Origin: Aerococcus urinaeequi
GTDB taxonomy: Bacteria; Bacillota; Bacilli; Lactobacillales; Aerococcaceae
Assembly: GCF_001543205.1 (NCBI RefSeq)
Contig: NZ_CP014162.1
Coordinates: 1,860,001-1,924,000, forward strand
DNA length: 64,000 bases
Reading direction: 5' to 3'
The first letter of the stretch is position 1. Each line of letters begins with the position of its first letter. This document shows, one piece after another, positions 7,990-17,059 of this stretch. A program made the position numbers and the translations under genes. Below the pieces are notes generated by a model. That model did not search any database. It was not told the DNA's origin and saw nothing but the letters and a program-made list of their open reading frames with translations.

Positions 7990-8748
7990 ATGCAAGCAAA
8001 ATTACCAGAACCATTTTTCTTTGAAGGTGATGAAAGGGCAGTAATCCTTTTCCACGCTTTTACAGGTACTTCGAACGACGTGCGGATGTTAGGACGTCGG
8101 TTAAATCGTGAAGGTTACACTGTTTATGCACCTCATTTAACAGGACATGGCACTATGGACGTATTCGATTTAATTAAGGAAGGCAATCCAGCTGCATGGC
8201 TACAAGACGGTCAAGATGCCTACGATTTTATGGTTGAAAAAGGCTATAAGCAGATTGCAGTTTTTGGCTTGTCATTAGGTGGGACAGTGGCTACCTCAGC
8301 GATTTTAAATAATCCGGCAATTGGTGGGGGCGTATTTAATACACCTATTGTCACAGATCAAGCTATTACTGATTCCAATGTACCAACATCATTTATGACC
8401 TATGCCCGAAAAGTCCAAAAATACGCTGGTAAGACCGAAGCAGAAATTAACCAGTCGGACGACAAAGTAGCCCAACAATTACATACAACCCTTACCGGTG
8501 TACATGCCATGAACCGTGATTTAAGCGCACGACTAGATGAATTGAAAGTGCCATTCTACATTGCAGCTTCTGGTCAAGATGAATTAGTTGACCCAACCGC
8601 TGGAGAGCAGTTTGCAGATGCCATTACCACTGCACCCGTTTATTTAAATAGCTTTAATTCAGCAAGGCATGTAATCACAGTCGGTAAATACCACCACGAA
8701 TTTGAAGACACAGTAATAGAATATTTAACCAACCTAAATTGGGAGTGA
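7990..8748 (+). CDS. Carboxylesterase (Est30/YvaK-type alpha/beta hydrolase)
   Basis: A 252-residue cytoplasmic serine hydrolase. The nucleophile lies in GLSLGG (about residue 95), the oxyanion-forming loop is near LFHAFTGTSNDVR, an acid is in GQDELVD, and the catalytic histidine is in the HHEF stretch close to the C-terminus. These match the small carboxylesterases that sit between secG and rnr in many Firmicutes. The physiological substrate is unknown. ATG 7990 is used, with a modest site GAGTGGA upstream; the ATG four bases earlier is out of frame. The stop codon overlaps the rnr ribosome-binding site, so expression is probably coupled. Confidence 0.88.
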   Translation: MQAKLPEPFFFEGDERAVILFHAFTGTSNDVRMLGRRLNREGYTVYAPHLTGHGTMDVFDLIKEGNPAAWLQDGQDAYDFMVEKGYKQIAVFGLSLGGTVATSAILNNPAIGGGVFNTPIVTDQAITDSNVPTSFMTYARKVQKYAGKTEAEINQSDDKVAQQLHTTLTGVHAMNRDLSARLDELKVPFYIAASGQDELVDPTAGEQFADAITTAPVYLNSFNSARHVITVGKYHHEFEDTVIEYLTNLNWE

Positions 8749-8752
8749 AATA

Positions 8753-11263
8753 GTGAGTAGAAAAATTAATTATATGAAAAAAGAAATCCTTGCCGAGTTG
8801 GCAAGTTCAGAAGAAAATTACACAGCACAAACTTTAAGCCAAGCCTTGTCTTATGACCAAGCAGACGATTTTGCCGATTTGGTGAAAACCCTCGCTAAAT
8901 TAGAGCAAGCTGGTGACATTGCCATTACAAGCAACGGTACCTTAAGTATCAAACAAGACAAAGCCACTTATACAGGGGTATTTACCCAGAATGCACGTGG
9001 ATTTGGTTTCGTCAAAACTGATGAACTTGAAAAAGACATTTTCATTGGTAAAGGCAAAACCAATGGTGCCTTGCAAAGTGATGAAGTGCGGGTGAAAATC
9101 ACCAGAGAAGCTCATCCTGCCAATGACAAGTCAGCTGAAGGTGAAATTGCTGAAGTATTAGTCCGTCATACAACACGCCTTACAGGTGAGTTTACGCCCT
9201 TTAATGATAATGATAAAGCGTCAACAGGTTTTATCGGCAGCGTGAAACCGCAAAACCATGGTTTAGACAATTTAACCGCCTTAGTAAGACCAGATGGCTT
9301 ACACCCAGTAGAGGGTGAAATTGTTGTTGTCGAATTAGTGGATTATCCAGATGACCAACACCCATTTGCAGTTGCAGGTAACGTCATCCAACAAATCGGT
9401 CATAAAGATGAGCCGGGTGTAGATATCCTTGCCATTTTAAACATGTTTGAAATTCCGCATGAATTCCCTAATGAAGTTTTAGATCATGCCAATGAAGTGC
9501 CTGAAACCATCTCAAATGATGACTTAAAAGGACGTAAGGACCACCGTGACCTGTTGACTATTACAATTGATGGGGCAGATGCAAAAGACTTGGATGATGC
9601 CATCTCATTAAGTAAATTGCCAAATGGAAACTATCAATTAGGCGTCCATATTGCTGACGTGTCTTATTATGTGACAGAAGATTCAGCAATGGATAAAGAA
9701 GCCTATGAACGTGGGACGTCAGTTTATCTAACAGACCGCGTAGTCCCAATGTTACCGCAACGTTTATCTAATGGTATATGTTCATTACATCCAAATGTGG
9801 ACCGTTTAACAATGACAGCTATCATGGAAATTGACCATAACGGCGGTATTGTTGATTATGATATTCATCCGTCAATTATCCACTCAGATTACCGAATGAC
9901 TTATTCAGATGTAAATGCCATTATCACAGATAATGATTCAGAATTACGGGAAAAATACAGTGAAATCACTGACATGTTAGAAAATATGGGTGCTTTACAT
10001 GAGATTTTATACAATAAACGTGTTAGTCGTGGTGCCATTGACTTTGACTCTCGTGAAGCGAAAATTATAGTTGATGGTGAAGGTCATCCTACAGCGATTG
10101 AAGTACGTGATCGTGGCGTTGGAGAGCGGATGATTGAATCATTCATGTTATCGGCGAACGAGACAGTTGCTGGCCATTTCACAAGGAAAGTATTGCCATT
10201 CATCTACCGTGTCCATGAGCAACCGGATGAAGACAGAATGCAACGTTTCTTAGAATTTGTGACGGCCTTTGGTATTGTGCCACAAGGGACAAAATCTTCT
10301 ATTCGGCCAAAAGATATTCAAAATGTCTTGCGTGAGGTTGAAGGAGCGACTTTCCAACCGGTTGTATCCATGATGTTACTGCGTTCGATGAAACAAGCGA
10401 AATATGATATTGAACCAATCGGCCATTATGGTTTGGCGGCTGAAGATTACACTCACTTCACATCACCAATCCGTCGTTACCCAGACTTGATTGTTCATCG
10501 TTTAATTCACTTCTATGAAAGTCATGCACGTCCAAATGCAGACAAACAAGAGAAGATGAAGATGAAATTATCTGATATAGCAGAACATTCTTCCAAGATG
10601 GAACGTCGTAGTGTGGATGCTGAACGTGAAACGGATAGCTTGAAGAAAACAGAATTTATGCTGGATAAAATTGGCATGGAATTTGAAGGAATCATTTCGT
10701 CGGTTACTGGTTTTGGTTTATTCGTTGAATTACCAAATACAGTTGAAGGTTTAGTCCATATTTCTATGCTAAAAGACGATTACTACAACTTTGTAGATAG
10801 CCAGTTAGTGATGATTGGGGAGCATACTGGAAAAACTTACCGTATTGGGGACAGAGTGACTGTTAAAGTTATGGATGTTAACACAGATACACGTGACATC
10901 GATTTTGTCATTGTGAAGAGTGAAGATAACGGTGAATCAACTAGTTTACAGCGTCAAGATAACCGTAAAGGTGGACGTGGCAATAATAAAGGCCGTAAAG
11001 GCAACAATAGAAGCCGTAGACGTCAACAAGATAAAGAATCAAATGGTGGCAACCGCCGAAATGACCAATCTGGTGCTAGCAAGTCTCATAAGGAGAATAA
11101 GAACAAGCACACAGGTAAACCTCATCAGAAGGGTAAGAAGTCTGGTAGCAAGCCACAGAACGGCAAAGCTGGCGGTCAAGGACAAAATAATAAGCAAAAT
11201 AGCAATAGTAAAAAATCAAATCAGAAACGGAGCTTTGTCATTCGTCAAAGTAAACGCAAATAA
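8753..11263 (+). CDS. rnr: Ribonuclease R
   Basis: An 836-residue 3'-5' exoribonuclease that degrades structured RNA, including messages released by trans-translation. Visible in order: an N-terminal winged-helix region, cold-shock/OB domains (about 70-215), the RNB catalytic domain from about 260 with the acidic metal site DGADAKDLDDA (273-283), an S1 domain (about 640-725), and a long basic low-complexity tail rich in K, N, G, R and Q (about 730-836). Translation begins at GTG 8753 after GGGAG. Only four bases separate it from the esterase, and smpB follows at 28 bases; RNase R and SmpB act in the same pathway. Confidence 0.96.
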   Translation: MSRKINYMKKEILAELASSEENYTAQTLSQALSYDQADDFADLVKTLAKLEQAGDIAITSNGTLSIKQDKATYTGVFTQNARGFGFVKTDELEKDIFIGKGKTNGALQSDEVRVKITREAHPANDKSAEGEIAEVLVRHTTRLTGEFTPFNDNDKASTGFIGSVKPQNHGLDNLTALVRPDGLHPVEGEIVVVELVDYPDDQHPFAVAGNVIQQIGHKDEPGVDILAILNMFEIPHEFPNEVLDHANEVPETISNDDLKGRKDHRDLLTITIDGADAKDLDDAISLSKLPNGNYQLGVHIADVSYYVTEDSAMDKEAYERGTSVYLTDRVVPMLPQRLSNGICSLHPNVDRLTMTAIMEIDHNGGIVDYDIHPSIIHSDYRMTYSDVNAIITDNDSELREKYSEITDMLENMGALHEILYNKRVSRGAIDFDSREAKIIVDGEGHPTAIEVRDRGVGERMIESFMLSANETVAGHFTRKVLPFIYRVHEQPDEDRMQRFLEFVTAFGIVPQGTKSSIRPKDIQNVLREVEGATFQPVVSMMLLRSMKQAKYDIEPIGHYGLAAEDYTHFTSPIRRYPDLIVHRLIHFYESHARPNADKQEKMKMKLSDIAEHSSKMERRSVDAERETDSLKKTEFMLDKIGMEFEGIISSVTGFGLFVELPNTVEGLVHISMLKDDYYNFVDSQLVMIGEHTGKTYRIGDRVTVKVMDVNTDTRDIDFVIVKSEDNGESTSLQRQDNRKGGRGNNKGRKGNNRSRRRQQDKESNGGNRRNDQSGASKSHKENKNKHTGKPHQKGKKSGSKPQNGKAGGQGQNNKQNSNSKKSNQKRSFVIRQSKRK

Positions 11264-11291
11264 AAGATTTGAACAGTTAGAAGGTGACTAA

Positions 11292-11765
11292 ATGGCAAAA
11301 GGCAAGAAAGTGCAGAAAAATGACGATAACGTCGTTGCACGTAATCGAAAAGCCAATCATGATTTTACGATTTTAGATACAATCGAGTGTGGTGTGGTCC
11401 TAACAGGGACTGAAATTAAATCTGTCCGCCAATCACGCTTGAATTTAAAAGATGGGTTCGCAAGAATCGATCGCGGAGAAGTCTGGATGTACAATGTCCA
11501 TATTTCCGAATTTGAGCAGGGGAACATGTTTAACCATGACCCACTACGCCCACGTAAACTTCTATTGAAGAAGGCTGAAATTAATAAGTTACTAAAAGAG
11601 ACTCAAAGGGAAGGTCATACCCTAGTACCACTAAAAGTTTATATTAAACGCGGTTACGCAAAAGTGCTATTAGGCGTAGCTGAGGGTAAGAAAAAATATG
11701 ATAAGCGTCGTGCTTTAAAAGAGAAAGATATGAAACGAGAAGCGCAACGAGCATTGAAAATTTAA
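11292..11765 (+). CDS. smpB: SsrA-binding protein SmpB
   Basis: A 157-residue RNA-binding protein that delivers tmRNA to stalled ribosomes. It has the conserved start of the OB barrel (ATG start, then [12 protein letters not shown]), the GTEIKSVR motif, [15 protein letters not shown] and a basic C-terminal tail (KKKYDKRR). ATG 11292 follows AAGGTGA. Its partner tmRNA lies at 18.7 kb, about 7 kb away, rather than directly adjacent as in Bacillus. Confidence 0.97.
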   Translation: MAKGKKVQKNDDNVVARNRKANHDFTILDTIECGVVLTGTEIKSVRQSRLNLKDGFARIDRGEVWMYNVHISEFEQGNMFNHDPLRPRKLLLKKAEINKLLKETQREGHTLVPLKVYIKRGYAKVLLGVAEGKKKYDKRRALKEKDMKREAQRALKI

Positions 11766-11770
11766 TCAGG

Positions 11771-11817
11771 AAGCATACCTATGTGAAAAACTGCAAAGTT
11801 TATGGGTATGCTTTTTT
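11771..11817 (+). terminator. Terminator after smpB
   Basis: AAGCATACC (11771-11779) pairs with GGTATGCTT (11805-11813); a T run follows. Confidence 0.9.
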
Positions 11818-11971
11818 GCTATTTTGTCATTAGTTAATGATAGCAAGTTAATAGATTATTTAATATAATTATAAAAGCGAATTAAGAAGGGCTTAAATAG
11901 CCAATTTTTTGAAAAAATCTCATGAATTTGTTAGAAATAGTAATATTGCAATTTTTATCTTCTGCGAGACA

Positions 11972-11980
11972 TGGTATGAT
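11972..11980 (+). promoter_or_regulatory. Probable extended -10 promoter of fbp
   Basis: TGGTATGAT, an extended -10, lies 13 bases before the GTG start of fbp; no convincing -35 is present. If correct, the message has a very short leader or starts translation at the later ATG 12008. Confidence 0.5.
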
Positions 11981-11992
11981 GGTTGAAAGAAA

Positions 11993-13978
11993 GTGAGTGA
12001 AGTAGTGATGGACTACAATGAACGTTATTTATTATTATTATCTGAGCAATTTCCAGATATTGCCTCAGTAACAACAGAAATCATTAATCTAGAAGCGATT
12101 ATGGAATTACCTAAAGCCACAGAACATTTTATTAGTGACCTCCACGGCGAGTATGATGCTGTTTCGCATGTGTTACGTAATGGGTCGGGGAATATTAAAG
12201 AAAAGATTCGAGAGGTATTCCAAAACCGGTTATCGACGAATGAAATGAATCAGTTGGCAACCCTTGTCTACTATCCAGAAGAGAAGCTAGACCGAGTGTT
12301 AGCGGATATTACAGATGTAGAGGAAGAGCATGAATTCTATACGTTAACAATTTCTAGAATGGTGGAGTTGGGACAATTTGTTGTGTCTAAATACACCCGT
12401 TCAAAAGTGCGCAAGGCTATGCCAAAAGACATGTCTTACATCCTTGAGGAGTTGTTATTTAAGGATTCTGTCTTGACCAACAAGGGGTCTTACTACTGGA
12501 ATATCATTCAAAATGTAATCGAATTAGGGGCAGCAAACCGTCTAATTGAAGCCCTGTCTGAATTGATGCAGGAACTTGTTGTCGATCATTTACACGTTTT
12601 AGGGGACATCTATGACCGTGGGCCGTCACCTGATAAAATTATTGACTTGTTGGCTGCTCAGAAATCCATCGATATCCAATGGGGGAATCATGACGCCATT
12701 TGGATGGGGGCTGCTTCAGGGTCACGCGTTTTGATTGCCAATGTATTACGGATTTGTGCCCGTTATGACAACTTAGAAATCATCGAGGATGGCTACGGTA
12801 TTTCACTGAGACCCTTGGTGGCATTCGCGGAGGCTACATACCCGGATGACACTATCGCGGAATTCATGCCTAAGATTGACGATGCGGTGGACCATTTTCC
12901 AGAAGAAGTAAAACAAATTGCCAAGATGCAGCAGGCAATCACGATTATTCAATTTAAATTAGAAGCGCAAGTCATTAAACGCCACCCTGAATTTCAAACC
13001 GACAACCGCCTATTCCTTGATAAATTAGACTTGGAAAAAGGGACTGTACTCGTTGATGGGAAGGAATATGACTTGAAGAATACGACGTTCCCTACGGTAG
13101 ACCCGGCAGACCCATTCAAATTAACTGAAGATGAAGAATATGTGATGGGGAAATTGCAAGCTGGTTTCTTAAATTCAGACCGTCTGCAAAAGCATATTGC
13201 CTACCTATATAGTAAGGGGTCATTGTATAAAGTTTACAATGAAAATCTGTTATATCACGGTTGTATTCCGATGAATGAAGATATGTCATTTAAGGCGGTT
13301 GAAATTCACGGCCGTTCATATGCAGGACGGGAATTGTTGGATCAATTTGAGAAGGCTATGCGTCAAGCTTTTGCGGCTCAAGGACCAAATGAAGATGAAA
13401 ACCCTGATTTGGATTACATGTGGTATATCTGGCAAGGGGAAGGGTCGTCGCTATTTGGAAAGACCAAGATGACGACGTTTGAGCGTTACTATATTGAGGA
13501 TGCTGAAACACATCATGAGCCAAAAAATATTTATTATACTTTACGTAATGACAAAGAGTGTGCTGAATTGATTTTAAGCGAGTTTGGTATTCGTCCAGAT
13601 CGAGGGCATATTGTAAACGGCCATACACCGGTTAAAGAGCGTAAGGGTGAAGACCCAGTTAAAGCGGATGGTAAACTCTTAGTGATAGACGGTGGTTTTT
13701 CAAAAGCTTATCAACCAACCACAGGCCTAGCAGGTTATACCTTACTATATAATTCGTTTGGTATGTTATTAGTGAGCCACCAGCCATTCTCTAGTATTGA
13801 GGATGCAGTGGAACATGAAACAGATATCGTATCTACACGTCGAATTATCGATAAAGAGCTAGAACGATTACAAGTGCGCCAAACCGATGTAGGGGTTAAA
13901 CTGGAAGACCAAGTTGCCCAGTTAAAAAAATTACTTCATGCCTATAGAAATGGTACAATAAGACCAAGAGTAGTGTAA
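11993..13978 (+). CDS. fbp: Fructose-1,6-bisphosphatase, class III
   Basis: Gluconeogenic hydrolysis of fructose 1,6-bisphosphate to fructose 6-phosphate by the Firmicutes-specific class III enzyme. The 661 residues include the metallophosphatase motifs SDLHGE (48-53), GDIYDRGPSPDK (about 197-208) and GNHDAIW (about 226-232), and the late NGHTPVKE motif. The start is uncertain. GTG 11993 is the longest reading, but no strong site precedes it; ATG 12008 (MDYNERY) would still retain all recognisable family sequence. Length is close to the roughly 640-670 expected. A histidine phosphatase gene follows closely. Confidence 0.95.
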   Translation: MSEVVMDYNERYLLLLSEQFPDIASVTTEIINLEAIMELPKATEHFISDLHGEYDAVSHVLRNGSGNIKEKIREVFQNRLSTNEMNQLATLVYYPEEKLDRVLADITDVEEEHEFYTLTISRMVELGQFVVSKYTRSKVRKAMPKDMSYILEELLFKDSVLTNKGSYYWNIIQNVIELGAANRLIEALSELMQELVVDHLHVLGDIYDRGPSPDKIIDLLAAQKSIDIQWGNHDAIWMGAASGSRVLIANVLRICARYDNLEIIEDGYGISLRPLVAFAEATYPDDTIAEFMPKIDDAVDHFPEEVKQIAKMQQAITIIQFKLEAQVIKRHPEFQTDNRLFLDKLDLEKGTVLVDGKEYDLKNTTFPTVDPADPFKLTEDEEYVMGKLQAGFLNSDRLQKHIAYLYSKGSLYKVYNENLLYHGCIPMNEDMSFKAVEIHGRSYAGRELLDQFEKAMRQAFAAQGPNEDENPDLDYMWYIWQGEGSSLFGKTKMTTFERYYIEDAETHHEPKNIYYTLRNDKECAELILSEFGIRPDRGHIVNGHTPVKERKGEDPVKADGKLLVIDGGFSKAYQPTTGLAGYTLLYNSFGMLLVSHQPFSSIEDAVEHETDIVSTRRIIDKELERLQVRQTDVGVKLEDQVAQLKKLLHAYRNGTIRPRVV

Positions 13979-13997
13979 TTTGAGGAGGAATTTATTC

Positions 13998-14726
13998 ATG
14001 TCAAAAGGTGTGACGATTTACTTCATGCGTCATGGAGAAACGTATCTAAACTATTATGGACGTATGCAAGGGTGGGCTGATGCGCCACTAACGCCACGCG
14101 GAGAAGAAGATGTACGTAGTAGTGGTCGTGGATTGGCCGATGTAGAATTTTCAGCAGTATATACGAGTGATTTACAACGTACGGTAAAAACAGCGGAACT
14201 GATTCTAGACGAAAATAAGGCAACTGCTAAAGATATTGAAATTGAGAAACGTCCAGAGTTCAGAGAAGTCTTCTTTGGTTCTTTTGAAGGATTAGACGCA
14301 AGAGGTTTATGGGACAAAGTAACAGAGATTGCTACAGGTAAAGATGGTTCCTATACTGGAGCAACTTCAGATGAAAGTGTTCGTTTAGAATTGAATGCTT
14401 TTAAAGAAATGGATCCTTACCACGATGCAGAAAACTTCATGGAATTTTGGATGCGTGTGGAATTAGGTTTGATTGATGTGATTACTAAACACAGAGAAAC
14501 TGATAAAACGATTCTAATTGTGAGTCATGGGATGACTATCCGTAATATGATCCACGAATTAATCCCACAATTTGAAATTGATTCAATGCTAGATAATGCT
14601 AGTGTGTCCGTGGTTAGATATCAAGATGGTTTATACCACCTAGAAGCCTTTAACCAGACAGACCACTTTGCCCGTAAAGAAATCAATGACGAAGAAACAG
14701 ATTTGGATCATTCAGATATTTCATAA
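13998..14726 (+). CDS. Histidine phosphatase family protein (phosphoglycerate mutase-like)
   Basis: A 242-residue enzyme of the branch-1 histidine phosphatases. The phosphoacceptor motif FMRHGE is at residues 9-14, and the second histidine is in IVSHGMTIRN. Members include cofactor-dependent phosphoglycerate mutases and broad phosphatases; the sequence lacks clear features of a true glycolytic dPGM, so the substrate is open. ATG 13998 follows GAGGAGGAA at 13983-13990. It lies 19 bases after fbp and is likely cotranscribed with it; a further TGGTACAAT extended -10-like motif sits at the end of fbp. Confidence 0.85.
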   Translation: MSKGVTIYFMRHGETYLNYYGRMQGWADAPLTPRGEEDVRSSGRGLADVEFSAVYTSDLQRTVKTAELILDENKATAKDIEIEKRPEFREVFFGSFEGLDARGLWDKVTEIATGKDGSYTGATSDESVRLELNAFKEMDPYHDAENFMEFWMRVELGLIDVITKHRETDKTILIVSHGMTIRNMIHELIPQFEIDSMLDNASVSVVRYQDGLYHLEAFNQTDHFARKEINDEETDLDHSDIS

Positions 14727-14731
14727 ACAAT

Positions 14732-14782
14732 AAAAAGCATGACAGAATAGGCGAGTGCGTCTACTTTGTCATGCTTTTCTTT
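14732..14782 (+). terminator. Terminator after the histidine phosphatase
   Basis: AAAAGCATGACA (14733-14744) pairs perfectly with TGTCATGCTTTT (14767-14778), followed by more T residues. Confidence 0.9.
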
Positions 14783-14802
14783 TAAGGATTGAGAGGTTAC
14801 CT

Positions 14803-15573
14803 ATGTGTTTAATTACTTTTTCTATTCAAACGGATACTGAATACCCTTTCGTTCTGACCGCAAATCGCGATGAGGCTTATTCAAGAGCGAGTTTACCTAT
14901 TCATGAATGGGAAGAACCTGCTAACATTATTGGCGGTCGTGACTTGAAACAAGGCGGGACTTGGTTGGCATTTTCTAAGGCGGGTAAATTTGCTGCGCTA
15001 ACTAATTATCCCTTTGTAGACCGCCAAGTAGCTGACCCGATTAGCCGGGGGTTCCTGATTATGGACTACCTGGATTCGGAAATCAGTGCTAGTGACTATG
15101 TATCTAATTTACGTTACCATAGAGAACAGTTTGAAGGGTATCATCTACTAGTTGGTCGAATTCATCCTAAAATAGAACTCAAAATGTACAATAATGTAGA
15201 TGATAGCTTGACTAATTATGCAGCAGGTATTCATTCAATATCTAACACCTACGATGATTTGTCAGCCTACCGGAAAAGTCAGTCGGTGAAAGATTTAACG
15301 CATTTAATGCAAGGTGAAATTGATTTAAATAAAATGCTAAAAAACTTTCAAAATACCGAGTCGAATCCCCGTTTAACAGATTTTCCTAGCTTTTTGACTC
15401 TAGATCAGGCCAAAAAGGCATCAGGCATTTTTATCGAAGGCCAAGGAGACTTTGGGACAGTTTCTACAACCGCTATCGCCTTGGATAAATCAGGGCATTT
15501 AATCATAAAAGAAGTCCGCTATTTAAAAAATAAGACGAATGAAACGACAGAAATAAAATACAATTTTAACTAA
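14803..15573 (+). CDS. NRDE/TANGO2-family protein
   Basis: A 256-residue protein that begins MCLITF, with Cys2 in the position of an N-terminal nucleophile, followed by TANRDE (19-24), which gives the family its name, and GGRDLKQGGTW. The family is related to Ntn hydrolases; its molecular role in bacteria is not settled. The start is ATG 14803 with GAGAGG upstream. A longer reading from 14755 would begin inside the preceding terminator and would bury the conserved Cys, so it is rejected. Confidence 0.87.
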   Translation: MCLITFSIQTDTEYPFVLTANRDEAYSRASLPIHEWEEPANIIGGRDLKQGGTWLAFSKAGKFAALTNYPFVDRQVADPISRGFLIMDYLDSEISASDYVSNLRYHREQFEGYHLLVGRIHPKIELKMYNNVDDSLTNYAAGIHSISNTYDDLSAYRKSQSVKDLTHLMQGEIDLNKMLKNFQNTESNPRLTDFPSFLTLDQAKKASGIFIEGQGDFGTVSTTAIALDKSGHLIIKEVRYLKNKTNETTEIKYNFN

Positions 15574-15667
15574 TTGGTCCCTTTGCGTGTAAATGACTTT
15601 TAATTTGCTAAATTTTCTTAGTAAAAATTATCATGAATGTTAATAAGTAAAAACAGGAGGTAGAATT

Positions 15668-15859
15668 ATGAATTTCGGTACAAGTATCGCGGTTGGTGTA
15701 TCAATCGGTGTGGGATTAGGTGCAGCATTTAATAATATGTTACTGGGAATTCTGATAGGTTTAGCTATTGGAGTAGCTTTAGGATCAGGTTCTTTAGCAC
15801 AGAAAATGAGAAAAGATAAAGAAAATCAAGAAAATGAAGAGAATAAAGAAGATGTATAA
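15668..15859 (+). CDS. Small glycine-rich membrane protein, function unknown
   Basis: Sixty-three residues, almost all hydrophobic from 6 to 45 with many glycines in a GxxxG-like pattern (VGVSIGVGLGAAF, GILIGLAIG), probably one hairpin of two membrane helices, then a short charged tail of K, E, N and D. AGGAGG lies 7 bases before the ATG, so it is very likely translated. It has its own strong terminator. I do not recognise the family. Confidence 0.72.
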   Translation: MNFGTSIAVGVSIGVGLGAAFNNMLLGILIGLAIGVALGSGSLAQKMRKDKENQENEENKEDV

Positions 15860-15897
15860 TGGCTGGTAAGTAAGTTCGTGAACCATCAACTAAAGAA

Positions 15898-15954
15898 TAA
15901 AAAGCATGAAATGATTTACAGAAAAACTGTATCGTCATTTCATGCTTTTATTTT
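15898..15954. terminator. Bidirectional terminator
   Basis: A perfect 14-bp stem (15901-15914 with 15935-15948, including GCATGAAATGA) flanked by A and T runs on both sides. It can end the small membrane gene from the left and the minus-strand PTS-like gene from the right. Confidence 0.92.
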
Positions 15955-16016
15955 GTACGAATTATACCATTCATAGATTGATTACTAAAATTCACGATTA
16001 ACTGATTATGCTCGAG

Positions 16017-16814
16017 TTATAATGCTAACTTTAAGTCTCCTGATTTAATCCAACCTATATTTCTAAATGCTTTGTTAAAGAAATAAGCAAGTACACCAGG
16101 GATCACAAATAACAGAAGGATAATTTTAATAATAATAAAGAATAACGGCTCAGATCCTATCATACCTGTTAATACACCGATTGGGGTAACTAGTCCTGAT
16201 GTTCCAGAACCGGATGCACTTGGCGTACAGATAATGGGGATGAGTGTAGTTGCTAATGCGCCACAAATAGCACAGATGATAGTTGGTGGTACTAATACTT
16301 TTGGATTTCGCATGATATTCGCAACTTGAATCATTGGTGAGCCAGGAATTTGCGCCCAAATCCCTTTCCAACCATTTTCTTCAAAACTCATAATGCCAAA
16401 GGCGACACAGACAGCACAACAACCAGCAGCAGTTGCACCTGAAGCTGCACCCGTCAAGTTAATCATTACAACGATTGCTGTAGAAGATGTTGGTAAAACT
16501 AATAAAATCCCCATTGCTGCACCTATGACTAGGCCCATCAATAAAGGTTGTAAATTCGTTGCTTCATTAATCATAGCACCAATACCTTGCATGGCTGAAT
16601 CAATTGGTGGCCCAACGAAATAGCCAACTGTTGCACCTGTAGCTATCGTTGTAAGAGGTGTTAGTACTACGTCTATAGAGGTTTCACCCGAAACAAGTTT
16701 ACCAAATTCAGCACCAATTACCGCTGCAATATATGCGCCAATTGGTCCCCCCAACTGGTAGCCAACCCAACCTGTTATTGTAGAAGCAAAAATGACTAAA
16801 TTGGGTGCTTTCAA
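16017..16814 (-). CDS. PTS EIIC-like membrane protein (PTS_EIIC_2 type), apparently lacking its N-terminus
   Basis: A 265-residue integral membrane protein with six or more hydrophobic segments. The stretches GGPIGAYIAA, GAEFGKLVSGET, VLTPLTTI and GLVTPIG resemble the PTS_EIIC_2 family of putative phosphotransferase permeases. Family members I know begin with an extra 50-70 residues before the APxLVIFAS segment; here that segment is at the very start. The start is TTG 16814 with GGGAGGG six bases upstream; a stop codon lies just before, and the upstream DNA is AT-rich and full of stops. It is therefore either a short natural variant or a 5'-truncated remnant. No EIIA, EIIB or HPr gene is nearby. 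Confidence 0.68.
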   Translation of the reverse strand: MKAPNLVIFASTITGWVGYQLGGPIGAYIAAVIGAEFGKLVSGETSIDVVLTPLTTIATGATVGYFVGPPIDSAMQGIGAMINEATNLQPLLMGLVIGAAMGILLVLPTSSTAIVVMINLTGAASGATAAGCCAVCVAFGIMSFEENGWKGIWAQIPGSPMIQVANIMRNPKVLVPPTIICAICGALATTLIPIICTPSASGSGTSGLVTPIGVLTGMIGSEPLFFIIIKIILLLFVIPGVLAYFFNKAFRNIGWIKSGDLKLAL

Positions 16815-16984
16815 TCCAATCCCTCCCATAACTTAAAACTAATTAACAAGATAAGTTAATGATAGCGTATACATAAAAGGTTATCGATAGCTAAACTAGA
16901 CAACAAAGTTTCGAATTTTATCTAAAGGTTATAATAATTGGTCTATTACATTGCCAAATAATATATCTTACTATGCAATGCAAT

Positions 16985-17016
16985 ATAAAAAGGTAGCCAG
17001 CACATGCTCGCTACCT
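16985..17016 (-). terminator. Terminator of the cytosine deaminase-like gene
   Basis: On the minus strand AGGTAGC pairs with GCTACCT around a hairpin, ending in a T run (plus-strand A tract 16986-16990). Confidence 0.85.
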
Positions 17017-17059
17017 AGAATAATTCTTTTAAAACACTATTGATTTGAGTATAGAGTAG

